Part shown: piece by piece, positions 41,001 to 56,944 of the stretch
Layout: each line of letters starts with the position of its first letter
Numbering within the stretch: position 1 is the first letter of the stretch
NCBI GenBank assembly: GCA_016946835.1
Contig: JACVTC010000064.1
Coordinates: forward strand, 712,501 to 776,500
DNA from: Neocallimastix lanati (nom. inval.)
Lineage: Eukaryota > Neocallimastigomycota > Neocallimastigomycetes > Neocallimastigales > Neocallimastigaceae
Direction: 5' to 3'
DNA length: 64,000 nt
The notes under the pieces: model-generated
Database searches by the model: none
What the model was told of the DNA's origin: nothing
What the model saw: the letters and a program-made list of their open reading frames with translations, nothing else
Position numbers and translations under genes: made by a program

Positions 41001-42022
41001 TGAATTTTTTAATAAAAAGAGTTAAAGATATATTATATTATATTACTATATATTATATAATTCTTACTTTAATTTATATAAGTGTCTATTAATTATTTAT
41101 TATGTATTATTATTTATTATTTATTATTTATTATTTATTATTTATTATTTATTATTTATTATTTATTATTTATTATTTATTATTTATTATTTATTATTTA
41201 TTATTTATTATTTATTATTTATTATTTATTATTTATTTATTTATTATTTATTTATTATTTATTATTTATTATTTAATTATTTATTATTTATTATTTTTAT
41301 TTTTTTATTATATTAATATTATTGGTAATGAAATTTAATAGTCAATTTATAACATATGTTATATCTAGAAATAAAAAAATTGCCTTTATTACAAAGTAAA
41401 ATAATAAATAGAGAAAAAAAAATAAAAAAAAAAAAATAATTGTGAAAACTTCTAGAAATTATATTTTTAAATAAAGTAATGAAAAAATAATAATAATAAA
41501 ATGAACTAATAAGTAATATAATATCTAATAAATTAAAAATATAACAAAAAATTTAATCAATAAAATGTATATTTATTATTTATAAAATAGTATAGAATTA
41601 TAATAACCAAGAAGGAAGTCCATAAATCTTAAATCTATATTCTTTTACATTTAATGGCAAAGACATAAATCTATTTATTGTTTTATAAATTAACGAATAA
41701 ATAAAAAAATAATACAATTTATTAAATATTATAACTAAGGTAATTTCAAATCATAAAATTAAATACAATAATATTATATAATATATAATTAACAACTCAT
41801 ACATGAAAATCAATAAAAAAATAATTATAAAAAATAATTACCAATATATTCTTATTAACTAATAATTGATAATAATATTATATATATATTTATTTATTTA
41901 TTTAATAAAAAAAAAATAAAATAATTTTTAAAATAAACATATCAAAAATAATTTTAAACAACTACAATAATACAATAATATATATATATTAATAAATATT
42001 AAATAAAATAATTAAAGTAAAA
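38065..42022. other. Gene-poor A/T region with isolated coding-like scraps
   Basis: No complete gene is found in 4 kb. Scraps with coding-like codon use and a terminal stop include minus-strand 39228-39311 (28 codons), plus-strand about 39767-39891 (an IFNYLDLYVL segment) and minus-strand 41598-41666 (23 codons, ending GLPSWLL). None could be linked by splice sites. A heptamer satellite lies at 41107-41292. Confidence 0.45.
41107..41292. repeat. (ATTATTT)n heptamer satellite
   Basis: Roughly 25 units of the same heptamer found at 6011-6231, in the same orientation. Confidence 0.9.
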
Positions 42023-45000
42023 ATGTTAATTGTTGGAATTGATATTGGTTCTTATTTTACAACATATGCCTATTCTTATGAATTTGAACATAAAACTTTT
42101 CTAAAATCTGCCAAGTATCTTAGTGGTTTTAATTTAGAAAAAGTTGTTCAAAATGATACTGTATATATTTTCAAAAAACTTTTATCATTAGATAGAAATA
42201 CAGATCCAGTACCAAAAAATTTCTTGTTTCTTTCTGAATTATTTATTGAAAAGGATTTTCTCAATGAAATAAGAAAATTTATGGAGCGTCTTACCAATAA
42301 TATACCAGTAGATCAAGATGATACAGATTCAAAAGTAAATTATATGTAAAATTAGTAAAAAAAATATATATATAGTTTTTTATTATAAATTTTAAAATGA
42401 TAACAATATGAATAAGATACAATACAAATATATTATAATATTTTATTAAAATTATTATTTTATTATTATATTATTATATATCGTTTCTTAAAAAATTTAT
42501 ATAATAACAAATATAACCATATATAAACGAAAAATTAAAAAATAAAATATATATATAAAAAATAAAATATATATATAAAAAATAAAATATATATATATAT
42601 TTAATAATAATAGTATTTTATTATTTCTTATCCAAGAGGTTTATTAAAACAACCAATTTCAAAAATATATTTAGAACTTATTTGTGAATCAATTACTAGA
42701 GGTATTCGTCATAATAAACCTTTTAAAAATGCCAAAATAAACTTTATAACGGACTATGAAGGTAAATTTTCAAAAAAAAATATATATATATATATATACA
42801 TATATATATGTATATATATCATTAAGTATCATATTATATTATATTTTATTGGATATAAAAATTTAATATTTATATATATATTGAATATAAATTTACTAAT
42901 ACTTTTAATTAAAAAAAAATATATTTAAATTTATTTTGTCATACCTTTATATATAATATATATTATAATATATATTAATATACTTTATATATTATTACAT
43001 TTAAATTTATTAAAATAAATATTAATATTAACATTATTTTTTTTTTAAAAAATCATATTAATTGTAAAATAATTTTTTTTTTTTATTTTAGCATTTAGAC
43101 AAAGTTATAAAGAATTATTATTAAAAAATCAAAAAAAAGATATTATTACTAATTCACCTCCAGGTACTATTCTTAATTTTGATGATCAATCACTTTCTAA
43201 GAGATATTCCAAAAGTCTTGTGTTAATGGATGAAAATGATTCAAGTATCCTCACTGGAGTAGATAATAAAGATTTTGAAAAAACTTACGAAGAAATATTA
43301 GATATTGATAGCATATTTAATTCATTAAATGATATTGATGTTGAAACTTATAAAACATTATATATAGATTTTGGTTCAAAAGAAATTCGTTTTCATTATT
43401 CCGAATTTATTAATATTATTAAACCAATCAAGAATATGATTGTTGAAGATCTTACTAATATTCTTATTGAACAATATCTTTCCAACTTTTGTTATAATTT
43501 AACCCGTGAAAACCAAATAAAATTAAGAAATCAATTGATGGCCGATGTTCGACATATCATTTTACCAAAGTTTACCGATTATTCAGTGGAAACATATCAA
43601 CACGAATTCAAGTATGAAATAGTTCATCTTCTCACGATAACTAAAAAAATGATAAATTGTTATATTCAATCCAGTCTATTATTTGATGTAATTGAAAGGA
43701 TTCAAGAAAATGCTAGTTCACCAATTCATAAAATAGAATTAATTGGTAATGAAAATCCTTATTTAAAATTATTTATTAAATTAATTTTTTATATTAAGTA
43801 TATTTTATAAGTTATTTTTTTATTTATTTACTTATTTATTAATTAATATAATGAAAATAATAATACTTTATATTCATATATATATTATTTTATTATTATT
43901 ACTATTAATTATTATTAATTATTATTATAATAATTAAAATTATTATTATTATTATTATTATTCCTGCTCTACTCTAGGTGGTTATTCACGCCTATACTAT
44001 CACTATGTTAAAAATCATTTTCCCGAATTAACTATTAATATTTCGAACATTAATATCAGTGTAGGATGTGTCTATTATCAACAACAATTGTTAGAAAAGG
44101 AGAAAAAAATAAGAAATAAGTATAGAGATGCGAAGATTGATTGTAAAAATCAAATAGAAAAAATAAAGATCTCCTTGGAAGAAGAAAAGTTAGCCTTATC
44201 TTTCGTTAATAAAGAACAACTAGATTTCTTCCATCGTCAACAAGAAAAACAACAACAGCTTATCGAAAAGAATGCCAATAGTCCATTATCAGAATTAGAT
44301 TGGATAGAAAATGTTCATAAAAAGGATGCCATTGAGCAAGATCAGTCTTTAACAAAATTAATTGATAAACAAAAAGCTGTAGAGGAACGTGTAGAATTCG
44401 TTCAAAACAAGATTAAAAAATTAGAAGAATTTAGAGATGGTCTAGATAGATATTATAAAAATATCGTTATCTCCTTTGGTAATGTTTCCTTTGATTTTTT
44501 CAGTTCCTATTCCATAGTTATATCTTCAAACAACAACAACAACAATAATAATAATAATAATAATAATAATAAAGAAGAAGAAGAAGAAATGTCATCATCA
44601 TCATCATCAACGGAACAACAATCTAATGACCATAACGTTACAAAAGATAAAGATTTAGAGGTTTTAAAAGAATTAAATATTTCACCTTCAAGTAAAAATA
44701 ATTTATATTTCAAAAAATTAGGTTTAACGTTAGATGATACCACCAGTGATGATCATAAAAGTAATCGAAAAATTAAAGTAATTGGAAGTTTTACAGATTT
44801 AGATAATGCTCTTACTACTGATAAAAATAAAAGATCTTCCAATAGTAGTTCTCCTTATTCTTCTTCTTCATCTTCTGTATCTTTATCCTTCTCCCCCTCC
44901 CACTCTCCTATTCCTTCTTCAAATGATAGTGATCACAGTATTTCAACCTTCACTATGGATAAAGAACCAAATAAATCCCCTCAAACTAATCAAACTAATT

Positions 45001-45314
45001 CTACCGTTTATTCCACTTCACCTATCTCTATAGATAATGATGAAAATGATAAAAATGCTAACTTAACTGCTCTCAATGATAAATTTATTTCCTTTAATTT
45101 AAAGAATGATCGTTTAAAGCGAAAAACTCAACTTATAGAAAAAAATCGTTCCCTCATTTCCGAACTTAAAAATATAAAAGCAAAAAATTTCAATCTAAAT
45201 GAAGAAATGACCAAAGTAAAACAAGAAAATCAAACACTTAAATCAAAAAATCAGCAGTTACAACAACAAATTGAAGAATTAACTCGTAAATTACAAGCTT
45301 ATCAACAATCTTAA
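42023..45314 (+). CDS. Divergent HSP70/HSPA12-like protein with coiled-coil tail, 4 exons
   Basis: Exons are 42023-42334, 42614-42761, 43092-43745 and 43978-45314. Phases agree and the 2451-nt sum gives 816 residues. The start VGIDIGSYFTTYAYSY resembles the phosphate-1 loop of HSP70/HSPA12 ATPases. The junction of exons 3 and 4 makes IELIGGGYSRL, the adenosine-binding motif, followed by ISVGCVYYQ in place of the usual AxGAAxQ. A clear phosphate-2 loop (DxGGGT) is missing; an IDFGSKE segment lies in exon 3. From about residue 410 the protein is a Glu/Lys/Gln-rich coiled coil with Asn, Ser and Glu runs, then a second coiled coil at the C-terminus, instead of an HSP70 substrate-binding domain. 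I infer an HSPA12-related protein, possibly ATP-binding but of doubtful catalysis. Its role is unknown. Confidence 0.75.
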
Positions 45315-45432
45315 ATTTAAAAAAAAAAAAAAAATCAATATCATTTCGTAAGAGTTAGTTTTTATCAATATTACAAATATATAGATAATATATATATATA
45401 TAACCATTTAAAATTTCAATATTTAAATAATA

Positions 45433-45497
<65 letters not shown>

Positions 45498-46120
45498 CAT
45501 AATAATATATATTACTATAATAATTGTTAGTAATTTTAAAATAAAAAATAAAAATTTTTAAATTAATTTGAATTTCAAAATATATACATTTTCATTTACA
45601 TAGAAATGAAAAAAAAAAAAAAAAATTACATAGAAAGATAAAAAAAAAAAAAATTTTTTTGTTACATAAAAAGATAAAAAGAAAAAAAAAAAAACTTTAG
45701 TTACATAGAAAGATAAAAAAAAAAAAAAAATTAGTTTTGTTACATAGAAAGATAAGTTAAAAAAAAAAACAAAAAAATCAGTATCTATAATAAAGTAAAA
45801 TATAAAATATAATAAACTAGAAAAAAGAAAGAAAAAATATATATATATTAAAATAAACTAAAAATTATTAGTATTGCAACTATTTACAATAAGTAAAATA
45901 AATAAAAATTCAAAAAAAAAAAAATTTTTTTCAAAAATATATATATAATATTTATAATTATTCTAAAATCAATATAAATATTATCAAAGAAATACATGTT
46001 TATAACTTTTTATATGTTCTTTCCATAAAAAAATATTTTAATTCTATTTATTTATTTATTTATCTTTATACTTTGGGTTAAAGATCTAAATTAATTGAAC
46101 ATAATTATTGTTATTATATA

Positions 46121-46156
<36 letters not shown>

Positions 46157-46174
46157 GTTTATTATTTATTATTA

Positions 46175-46210
<36 letters not shown>

Positions 46211-46483
46211 TATTAGTATTTTTTAAAATGAAAATTATTCTTACTATTATTATTTTTTATTTTTTTTTTTTTTTTTTTATTTTTTAATTTTTTTTATTAT
46301 CTTTTTTTTTTTTTTTTTTTTTATTATTTGTATTTTCTAAACTAAAAAGAAAAGTCATGGCTTCTCCATTTTATAAATAGATATATAGATAGAGATATGA
46401 TTTTTTTTTTTTTTTTTTTTTTTTCTATAAAGTGGATTTAGCACTCATTCTTGGAGGAAAATTAAACTAAAAACATAACAAAC

Positions 46484-46534
<51 letters not shown>

Positions 46535-46604
46535 TTTTTTTTAAAGGTAGGGTTGATTTAAAATTCCTAAAGCAAAAAAAGGTTCCTTGGTAATATATAT
46601 ATAT
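45315..46604. other. Intergenic A/T DNA with tandem repeats
   Basis: It contains long A-runs (45440-45474, 46483-46530), an imperfect tandem repeat at 45594-45770 and ATT repeats at 46122-46212. A minus-strand piece near 46435-46475 ends in MSAKSTL before a stop, with a splice-acceptor-like TTTTTAG before it, but cannot be extended. Confidence 0.5.
45594..45770. repeat. Imperfect tandem repeat built on TTACATAGAAAGATAAAA
   Basis: Five copies of TTACATAGAAAGATA-like sequence, each followed by an A-run of different length, are spaced about 28-50 bp apart. Confidence 0.8.
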
Positions 46605-46636
46605 ATATTCAAAATAAAGTGTAGAAATAAATTCAA

Positions 46637-46672
<36 letters not shown>

Positions 46673-46740
46673 TTCATAGAAAACGAACCACGAATCTCAC
46701 CTCCAAGATTTATAAGATTCTGTTTAGTTTTTAACAGTTT
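46605..46740 (-). mobile_element. 3' end fragment of LINE family B
   Basis: The plus-strand text from TTCAAAATAAAGTGTAGAAA through GTTCATAGAAAACGAACC to CCAAGATTTATAAGATTCT matches the 3' tail of the decayed LINE at 60550-60630, with an A-run of about 32 inserted. No coding part is attached, so it looks like a severely 5'-truncated insertion. Confidence 0.7.
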
Positions 46741-46761
46741 TTTTTTTTTTTTTTTTTTTTT

Positions 46762-46808
<47 letters not shown>

Positions 46809-47319
46809 TTATATTTTTTCTTATTATTATTATTATTTTTCTTATTATTATTTATTATTATTATTTTATTATTATTATTTTTTTATTTTTATTTTTATTT
46901 ATTTTTATTTTTATTTTTATTTATTTAAAAAATTATTTTTAAAATAATATGATGATTAAAATAAAATAAAATAAAATAAAATAAAATAAAATAAAATAAA
47001 ATAAAATAAAATAGAAAAAAATAAAAAAAATAAAAAAAAAATAAAAGAATTACTTAATTTATTTATTTGTTTATTTGTTTATTTATGTTTATTTATATAT
47101 TTATTAATATAATATAATATTTTTTTTAATTTTTATGGGTTGGGGTTTAATAAATATATATATATAAACATATATATATTTATTATGTTTTTAATTTATT
47201 TTTTTTTCTTTTTTAATATATATATAATAATTAAATTTATTTATTATGATTATTATTATTTTATTTTATTATTTTTGAATTTTTTTTTCTTGGTTTTGTT
47301 TTGTTTTGTTTTGCTTTGC

Positions 47320-47358
<39 letters not shown>

Positions 47359-47399
47359 TTACTATTAAATATTAAAATAATATTATAGTTAATATTTCA

Positions 47400-47455
<56 letters not shown>

Positions 47456-47742
47456 TTATGTTTTCTTATTCCAATAAAGATAAGATTAAAAGAAAAAAAG
47501 AAAAAAAAAAAAAATACTTTGTTTGAATATAGTATTATTGTATTAATGGATTGATTAATAATAACAAAATTGTTACATGGACGTATGTATATATATAAAT
47601 ATACATTTAAATATTTAATTGAAAATATTTTTATGTATACATAGATATAGATAAAAAAAAATATTATATATATATATTATAGTTGTAACTATTTTATATA
47701 TAAATAATTCTATGTTTATAAATATATATATATATAATTTTC
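46741..47742. other. A/T simple-sequence block
   Basis: Made of a T-run, (TTTA)n at 46763-46811, (AAATA)n at 46958-47012, TTTTG units near 47296-47320 and a T-run of about 50 at 47403-47452. No gene is seen. Confidence 0.7.
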
Positions 47743-48082
47743 TTATAAAGTTTTTTGATAATATTTTTGCCTATTATCTTTACTTCTCCAAATTGTATTT
47801 TCATTATTAGATATTTTATTAACAACAAATAATCTATATTCACACATTCTAATAAACATGCATTGCTATATTATATATATTTATATAAATTTATATTTAT
47901 ATATAATAAATTAATTATTATTATTATTATTATTATTATGGAATTTATTAAGTTTAAAAAAAAAAAAAAAAAAAAGGAATAAAACAAATAAATCATTTAA
48001 AAATAAAATAATATAAAAATGTAGAAAAATAAAAATATTTTAAAAGATATATTTAGTATATATTATTTAATAATACAAATAT

Positions 48083-48131
<49 letters not shown>

Positions 48132-49023
48132 ATAAAAATTAATAATAAAAAAATGATAAAATATTAAAAATTGATTTAGTTCATTTAAAAAAATAATAAT
48201 AACCAAAAAAAAAAAAAAATAAAATAAAAAATAACAAATAAATAAGTAAAAATAAAAATAATTATTATTTATATATTTACCCATGTATAATAAGTAAATA
48301 AACACCAAATGAACATAACTGTTTTGGGAACAACCCAATCTGCCTTATAATCTCCCATAATCCAAACTATCATAGTTGATAAGATGGTTAAAGCACTATA
48401 AACCATAAGCAAGTTTAAATATCCAATACTTAATTTACCCCATCTTGATAAATACTAATTAACATTAATAATGTATTATGAATAAATTATAAAAATGTAT
48501 TTTTTTTTTTTTTTTTGATATTATTATTGATTATTCAAAAATATTGTTGACATAATATTATATTATTATATATAAATATACATATATAAAAATTATAAAA
48601 TATATTATATAATATAATAAAATTATAAAATAAAATTATATATGTATATAATTGTTCATTAGTTCATCATTTCATTATTAAAAGAGAATAATGATAATAT
48701 TAATAATAATTAATTATTAATTAATAAAACAATTGAACTACTCACAGTCACTGATGTATCCATGATAATATGATGTGCAAGTATAATCACCGAACCCAGT
48801 ACTGCAAATTGATAACACTTTTTATTTTGAACTGTTTCATTAATATTCATAACTATCACTAAAAAAAATGATTCAATCTATGATTAAAAACCAATATATT
48901 TATATTTATATATAATAATAAATGATATAAAATAAATTATAATATTTATTAAAATTCATATATAATATTTGAAAAGATAATGATATTTTAATATATATAT
49001 TATTAATTATGATAATGATAACG

Positions 49024-49059
<36 letters not shown>

Positions 49060-49406
49060 TAAAATTGATAAAAAAAAAATTATTATTATTAAATATTTAA
49101 TATATATATATAGCATACCATTAAATAGGGCAAAGTACTTCTAAATTGAGGATCAGAATTTAAATGAAAAGGTTTAATATATTTTTCAATGTGATTGACT
49201 TTATCTACAGAATTTCTTATTTCTTCTAATTTAAAGGTCATGGATGAACGTTTACTTTCAGTAGTATCCATTTTGTATTGACTTTTAATTTCTTCAATAT
49301 CCGCAAACGAAAAAGATTGCTTTTTATCCAATAGACTTTCATTATTTGTTTGAGCTTTGCTAAAATGCATCGCTTTCACAGAATATGGAGGTAATTCTGT
49401 TGCCAT
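47743..49406 (-). CDS. Small multi-pass membrane protein, possibly truncated SOAT/ARE-like, 4 exons
   Basis: Exons are 49119-49406, 48746-48877, 48281-48454 and 47743-47865. All joins are phase 0 and give 238 residues. Residues 1-90 are soluble and polar. Hydrophobic spans follow in exon 2 (FFLVIVM and CYQFAVLGSVIILAHHII) and in exon 3 (YLNLLMVYSALTILSTMIVW and VMFIWCLFTYYTW). I do not recognise the family with certainty. The order of spans, with DTSVTYLSRWG and DWVVPKT between them, recalls the N-terminal part of sterol O-acyltransferases of the MBOAT family. The catalytic His/Asn half of such an enzyme is absent; the ORF stops at 47743 and the DNA beyond is simple sequence. It may be an unrelated small membrane protein or a truncated gene. 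Confidence 0.6.
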
Positions 49407-53057
<3,651 letters not shown>

Positions 53058-53177
53058 TTATATTCTATGAATGAATTCTATCAGTATAGAAATTTCTATT
53101 TCAATATTAGTAACACGCATTAATGTATTATTTAGAATATTCTGATATATTCGTCGTATTTCTTCATTTTTTAATTT
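53058..53177 (-). CDS. Orphan terminal exon, partial gene
   Basis: On the minus strand a good acceptor (TTTTTCCTAG) is followed by 39 codons and a stop. The peptide begins KLKNEEIRRIYQNILNN and continues to IEIEISILIEFIHRI, charged and helical like the end of a coiled coil. A possible preceding exon at about 53215-53255 reads YFYEVKYDNEKIK and ends at a weak GTTAGA donor. Further upstream the DNA is an ATT repeat, so the rest of the gene is not found. No family is recognised; it may be a gene remnant. Confidence 0.4.
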   Translation of the reverse strand, partial: KLKNEEIRRIYQNILNNTLMRVTNIEIEISILIEFIHRI

Positions 53178-53305
53178 CTAGGAAAAATTTTTTCTCTTAA
53201 ATAATTTCTTTATTAAAAATAAAACTTCTAACTTTTTATCTTTTCATTATCATATTTAACTTCATAGAAATAAGCAAAAAATTATATTAAAGTTGTTGTA
53301 GTTTC

Positions 53306-53363
<58 letters not shown>

Positions 53364-53545
53364 ATTATTATTATTATTATAATTATTATTTTATTATTAT
53401 TATTTCATTATTATTATTTTATTATTATTATTATTATATTATTATTATTATCATTATTATTATTATTTTATTATTATTATTTTATTATTATTATTATTTT
53501 ATTGTTATTATTTTATTATTATTATTGTTGTTGTTATTGATTGCT
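53306..53545. repeat. Interrupted (ATT)n block
   Basis: ATT units are broken by regularly spaced extra T's (ATTTT) and a few GTT units near the right end. Confidence 0.9.
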
Positions 53546-53625
53546 ATTATTAAGTATTGAAATATTTTTCATATATTTATATATTAATTTTTTAATAAAC
53601 AGTTCCATTTATTTAAACTAGTATT

Positions 53626-53810
53626 TTTTTTTTTTTTTTTTGGATTGGGATTAATGAGAAAGGAGGATAATAGGGCCTCCCTTTAACGTATCAGACTCTC
53701 ATTAGATTCTTTGTAAAACTTTTTTCGTGTCGATACGGACCTCTCTCTCTAAGCAAGTCTAATATGAATGACATTCCCTTAACCACCAGGATTAAAATTG
53801 AAAAGACATT
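53626..53810 (-). mobile_element. Candidate SINE with poly-A tail and 9-bp target-site duplication
   Basis: A 185-bp island, clearly richer in G+C than its surroundings, is flanked by the direct repeat ACTAGTATT (53617-53625 and 53811-53819). Read on the minus strand it ends in an A-tail of about 16. It has GGTGGTTAAGGG, similar to a tRNA/pol III A box, near its 5' end and GGTCCGTATCG, a weak B-box match, about 45 nt later. There is no ORF. The flanking repeat and tail indicate retroposition; tRNA derivation is inferred. Confidence 0.65.
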
Positions 53811-53819
53811 ACTAGTATT

Positions 53820-53933
53820 AAATTATTAAAAAAAAAGCTTATTTATGGTTTATGATTTATGATTATAAATGAAAATAACTATATATATATATTTTTTTTT
53901 AATTCATTATTAAAAATATATATTTCTATGTTA

Positions 53934-53976
<43 letters not shown>

Positions 53977-54045
53977 CCGATAATTAAAAATTTTAAAAAT
54001 TATGATACAGAATTAAAAAAAATAAAATTTGTGATACATTATAAA

Positions 54046-54094
<49 letters not shown>

Positions 54095-54186
54095 GATTTA
54101 ATGTAAAATTAATTTTATATATAAAAAAATGATTATAACCATCAAAAAATAAGTAAAATAAAACGATTATCTTTTTTTCTCTTTTA

Positions 54187-54218
<32 letters not shown>

Positions 54219-54984
54219 GAAAGATGAAAGTAGTCCATAAATTATATAAATATAATATATATTATTAAAATAAATTAAATATATTTATATAAAGGAAAAG
54301 AAACTAGTATGGCTTATTGCTATTACCTTAAATATTTATGTATATATGAATCATAAATAGAATAATAATAATTGATTACATTTTATAAAAAGTAAAATAT
54401 TTTAATTGATAAATATTACTATAACCATTTTTTTCTTTTTTTTTTTTTTTTTTTATTACTAATAAATAATATTTTTATCATTTTTTGTTTTTAATTTAAT
54501 TTATATAAATTCAAATTTTATTAAACTTTATTGATTTTATTATTTTTAATTATTGATTTATGATATGTTTAAGAAATAATATCAGTACGTGTCTAATCAT
54601 TGTCTTTCCAGTGATATGGACTGTTTCCAGGATCACTGAGGAGGATTGAATAATACAATTTAAAGTCCATTTTAATCATTATTATTATACAACCTTAATA
54701 TGTCGTCGAAAATTAATAGTAATAATATTTATTAAAATTGAATTTATAAATAAAAAATCGTTTCTTCATTTCATAGGATTGGATACCTATATGTTTTTGT
54801 ATATTACAGTTAAAGAATACTTAAGTATGTTTTTATTAAAAATAATACCTATTATATTATTAATATTTAAACTGATTTTATTTTTAAAATATGAAATCAC
54901 ATTTACAAAGTACTGTTATATAGTACTTAATGCATAATATGATCTATTTTACACTATACTTCGTACACTACATTATTTCTATAT
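53820..54984. other. Intergenic A/T DNA upstream of a copia remnant
   Basis: Mostly A/T sequence with an AAT run (54047-54093). A more complex stretch at 54590-54680 shares about 30 bp with the 5' end of LINE family A in the opposite orientation (24596-24626). It also contains the inverted repeat AGTGAT/ATCACT (54610-54615 and 54631-54636). Confidence 0.5.
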
Positions 54985-55413
54985 GGTACACTACACTTCG
55001 AAACTGGAAACAAAGAAAATAAAGATGAAATTTTTTCATGGACATTAGATTCAGGTGCTTCCTACCATATAACATACCACCTGGATTCACTGACTAATAT
55101 AGTAATCTCATAATCAAAGTTTAACTTATGCTGATGGGAGGCGAAATAACATACAAATATATATGGGAACTTATATTGGATATAAAAATAATAATAAAGA
55201 CATATCATAAGATGTATTATATATACTATCTTTTAAAAGAAACCTTTTATCAATATTTTCACTATGTAAATTTATAAAATTATATGTTATAATTATAATG
55301 ATAAAAATAAGATTTCTATTTATAATAATAAAGGTAACAGAATTTGTACTTGCTACAGCAAATATTAATATTATGACCTATAAAATTGCATTTCCTTTGT
55401 TATGTTTTAAATA

Positions 55414-55452
<39 letters not shown>

Positions 55453-55825
55453 GCTAAGTACAGATAGTATTGAAAAGACGGAAAACGAGGAAATATTAAA
55501 ATTAAGGCACCGAAGAATGGGTCATTTTAATATTGCTTCAATTAATAACTTCCTAAAAAATTAATTTAAAAGGAAAATGTCCTATCTGGGTAGAATCAAG
55601 GATAAAGAATTTTCTCATACTACCTATCAGAGAATAAAACAAAAAGAACCCTTCGAAATGATTCATATGGACACAGTTCTAAACTCTAATGAATCAATTT
55701 ACGGAAATAAATATTTTTTTTTTTTTTTTTTTTTTTTTTACAATAATGGATGACTATTCCAGAAACGGATAGACTTTCTTCTTAAAGTCAAAGATTGATG
55801 TATTTCCTACTTTTTTAAACAGGTA

Positions 55826-55860
<35 letters not shown>

Positions 55861-56300
55861 AAAAAAATATATTTAATAAATCAATAAAATATCTCAAGAC
55901 GGATGATGGCACAGAATATTGCAACTCACAGTTTGATAACTTTTGTGAAAATAATGGAATTGTCCATCCATATATATTCTCTTGCTTATAATCCTCAGTA
56001 AAATGGTAAAGTTGAACGATTCCAACAAGCAACTTATCCATTGCGCAAGGGCACTTTTATATGATTCAAAACTTTATTATACTTTTTTGGCAAGACGCAG
56101 TTAGCCCCTCTAAGTATAAATATAATCGTCTTCCTCATAAAGGCATAAATAATAAAATTCCCTATGAAGTGTTATTCAACAAAAAAAAAAAAAAAAAAAA
56201 AAGTTGACTTTAACACATTAAAAGATTTTGGTTGTCAGGTCTTTTATTATGTTCCCAAACAGTTTACAATATGGCTTGACCCATAGTGTACCAAAATTAT
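54985..56300 (+). mobile_element. Decayed Ty1/copia retrotransposon, protease-integrase part
   Basis: Broken frames on the plus strand follow copia order. The aspartic protease block FSWTLDSGASYHIT is at about 55030-55075. The pre-integrase motif with LRHRRMGHFN lies at about 55500-55532. Integrase core pieces follow: MIHMDTV (55655-55675), KTDDGTEYCNSQFD (55897-55940) and NRLPHKGINNKIPYEVLF to FGCQVFYYVP (56123-56260). Stops and shifts are numerous, and A/T runs at 55714-55739, 55826-55858 and 56181-56202 interrupt it. No reverse transcriptase, RNase H or LTR pair was found. Confidence 0.85.
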
Positions 56301-56944
56301 GTTCTGCTCATGTTATTGTTATTGTTAGGAAGTTAGAATACATTGAAACCCATAATATTAATCAATTATTTATTATATTATATTTTTATTAATAAAAAAA
56401 CTTTATTTTAAATATATACTATATTATTTTTTTTTTTTTTATATATAGTTATAAGTATGTATACACTATGTAATATCATAATGTACATAAAATAAGTGTA
56501 AACCCTAACAATTATTATAATTATTATAATTTTTTCAAATATTTATATATAAACTTCATCATTTACTCATATCTAATAATATCTCATTTTTACTATTAGA
56601 AAATAAATAAATAAATAAATAAATAATATATATATATATATATATATATAAATATACATTATTTTTTTATATAAAAAAAAAAAAAAAAAAAAAATATTGA
56701 TATATATTATAATTAAATTATTAAAATCATTTCTATTATATATATAAAAATTGAATATAATATAATATAAAAAAAGGAATAAATAAAAATTATATATATG
56801 TATATTCTTGCATTACTATTTATTATAATTATTATTTACTATAATTATAACTTATATAATAATAATTTTTATTATTACTAATTAATAAATAATAAATAAT
56901 TATTATTGTATTATCATGTCTTTGTCTTTTTTTTTTTTTTTTAT
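56301..56944. other. Intergenic A/T DNA
   Basis: Nothing recognisable apart from TA-rich simple sequence and homopolymers. It includes the presumed 3' flank of the Rtt106-like gene. Confidence 0.6.

Noticed and set aside
44507-44743. Antisense ORF opposite the HSP70-like gene
   Set aside because: It is a shadow of Ser, Asn and Glu repeat coding on the plus strand.
53626-53810. Functional tRNA gene
   Set aside because: A-box-like and weak B-box-like motifs are present, but no cloverleaf with a proper anticodon arm and acceptor stem could be drawn.
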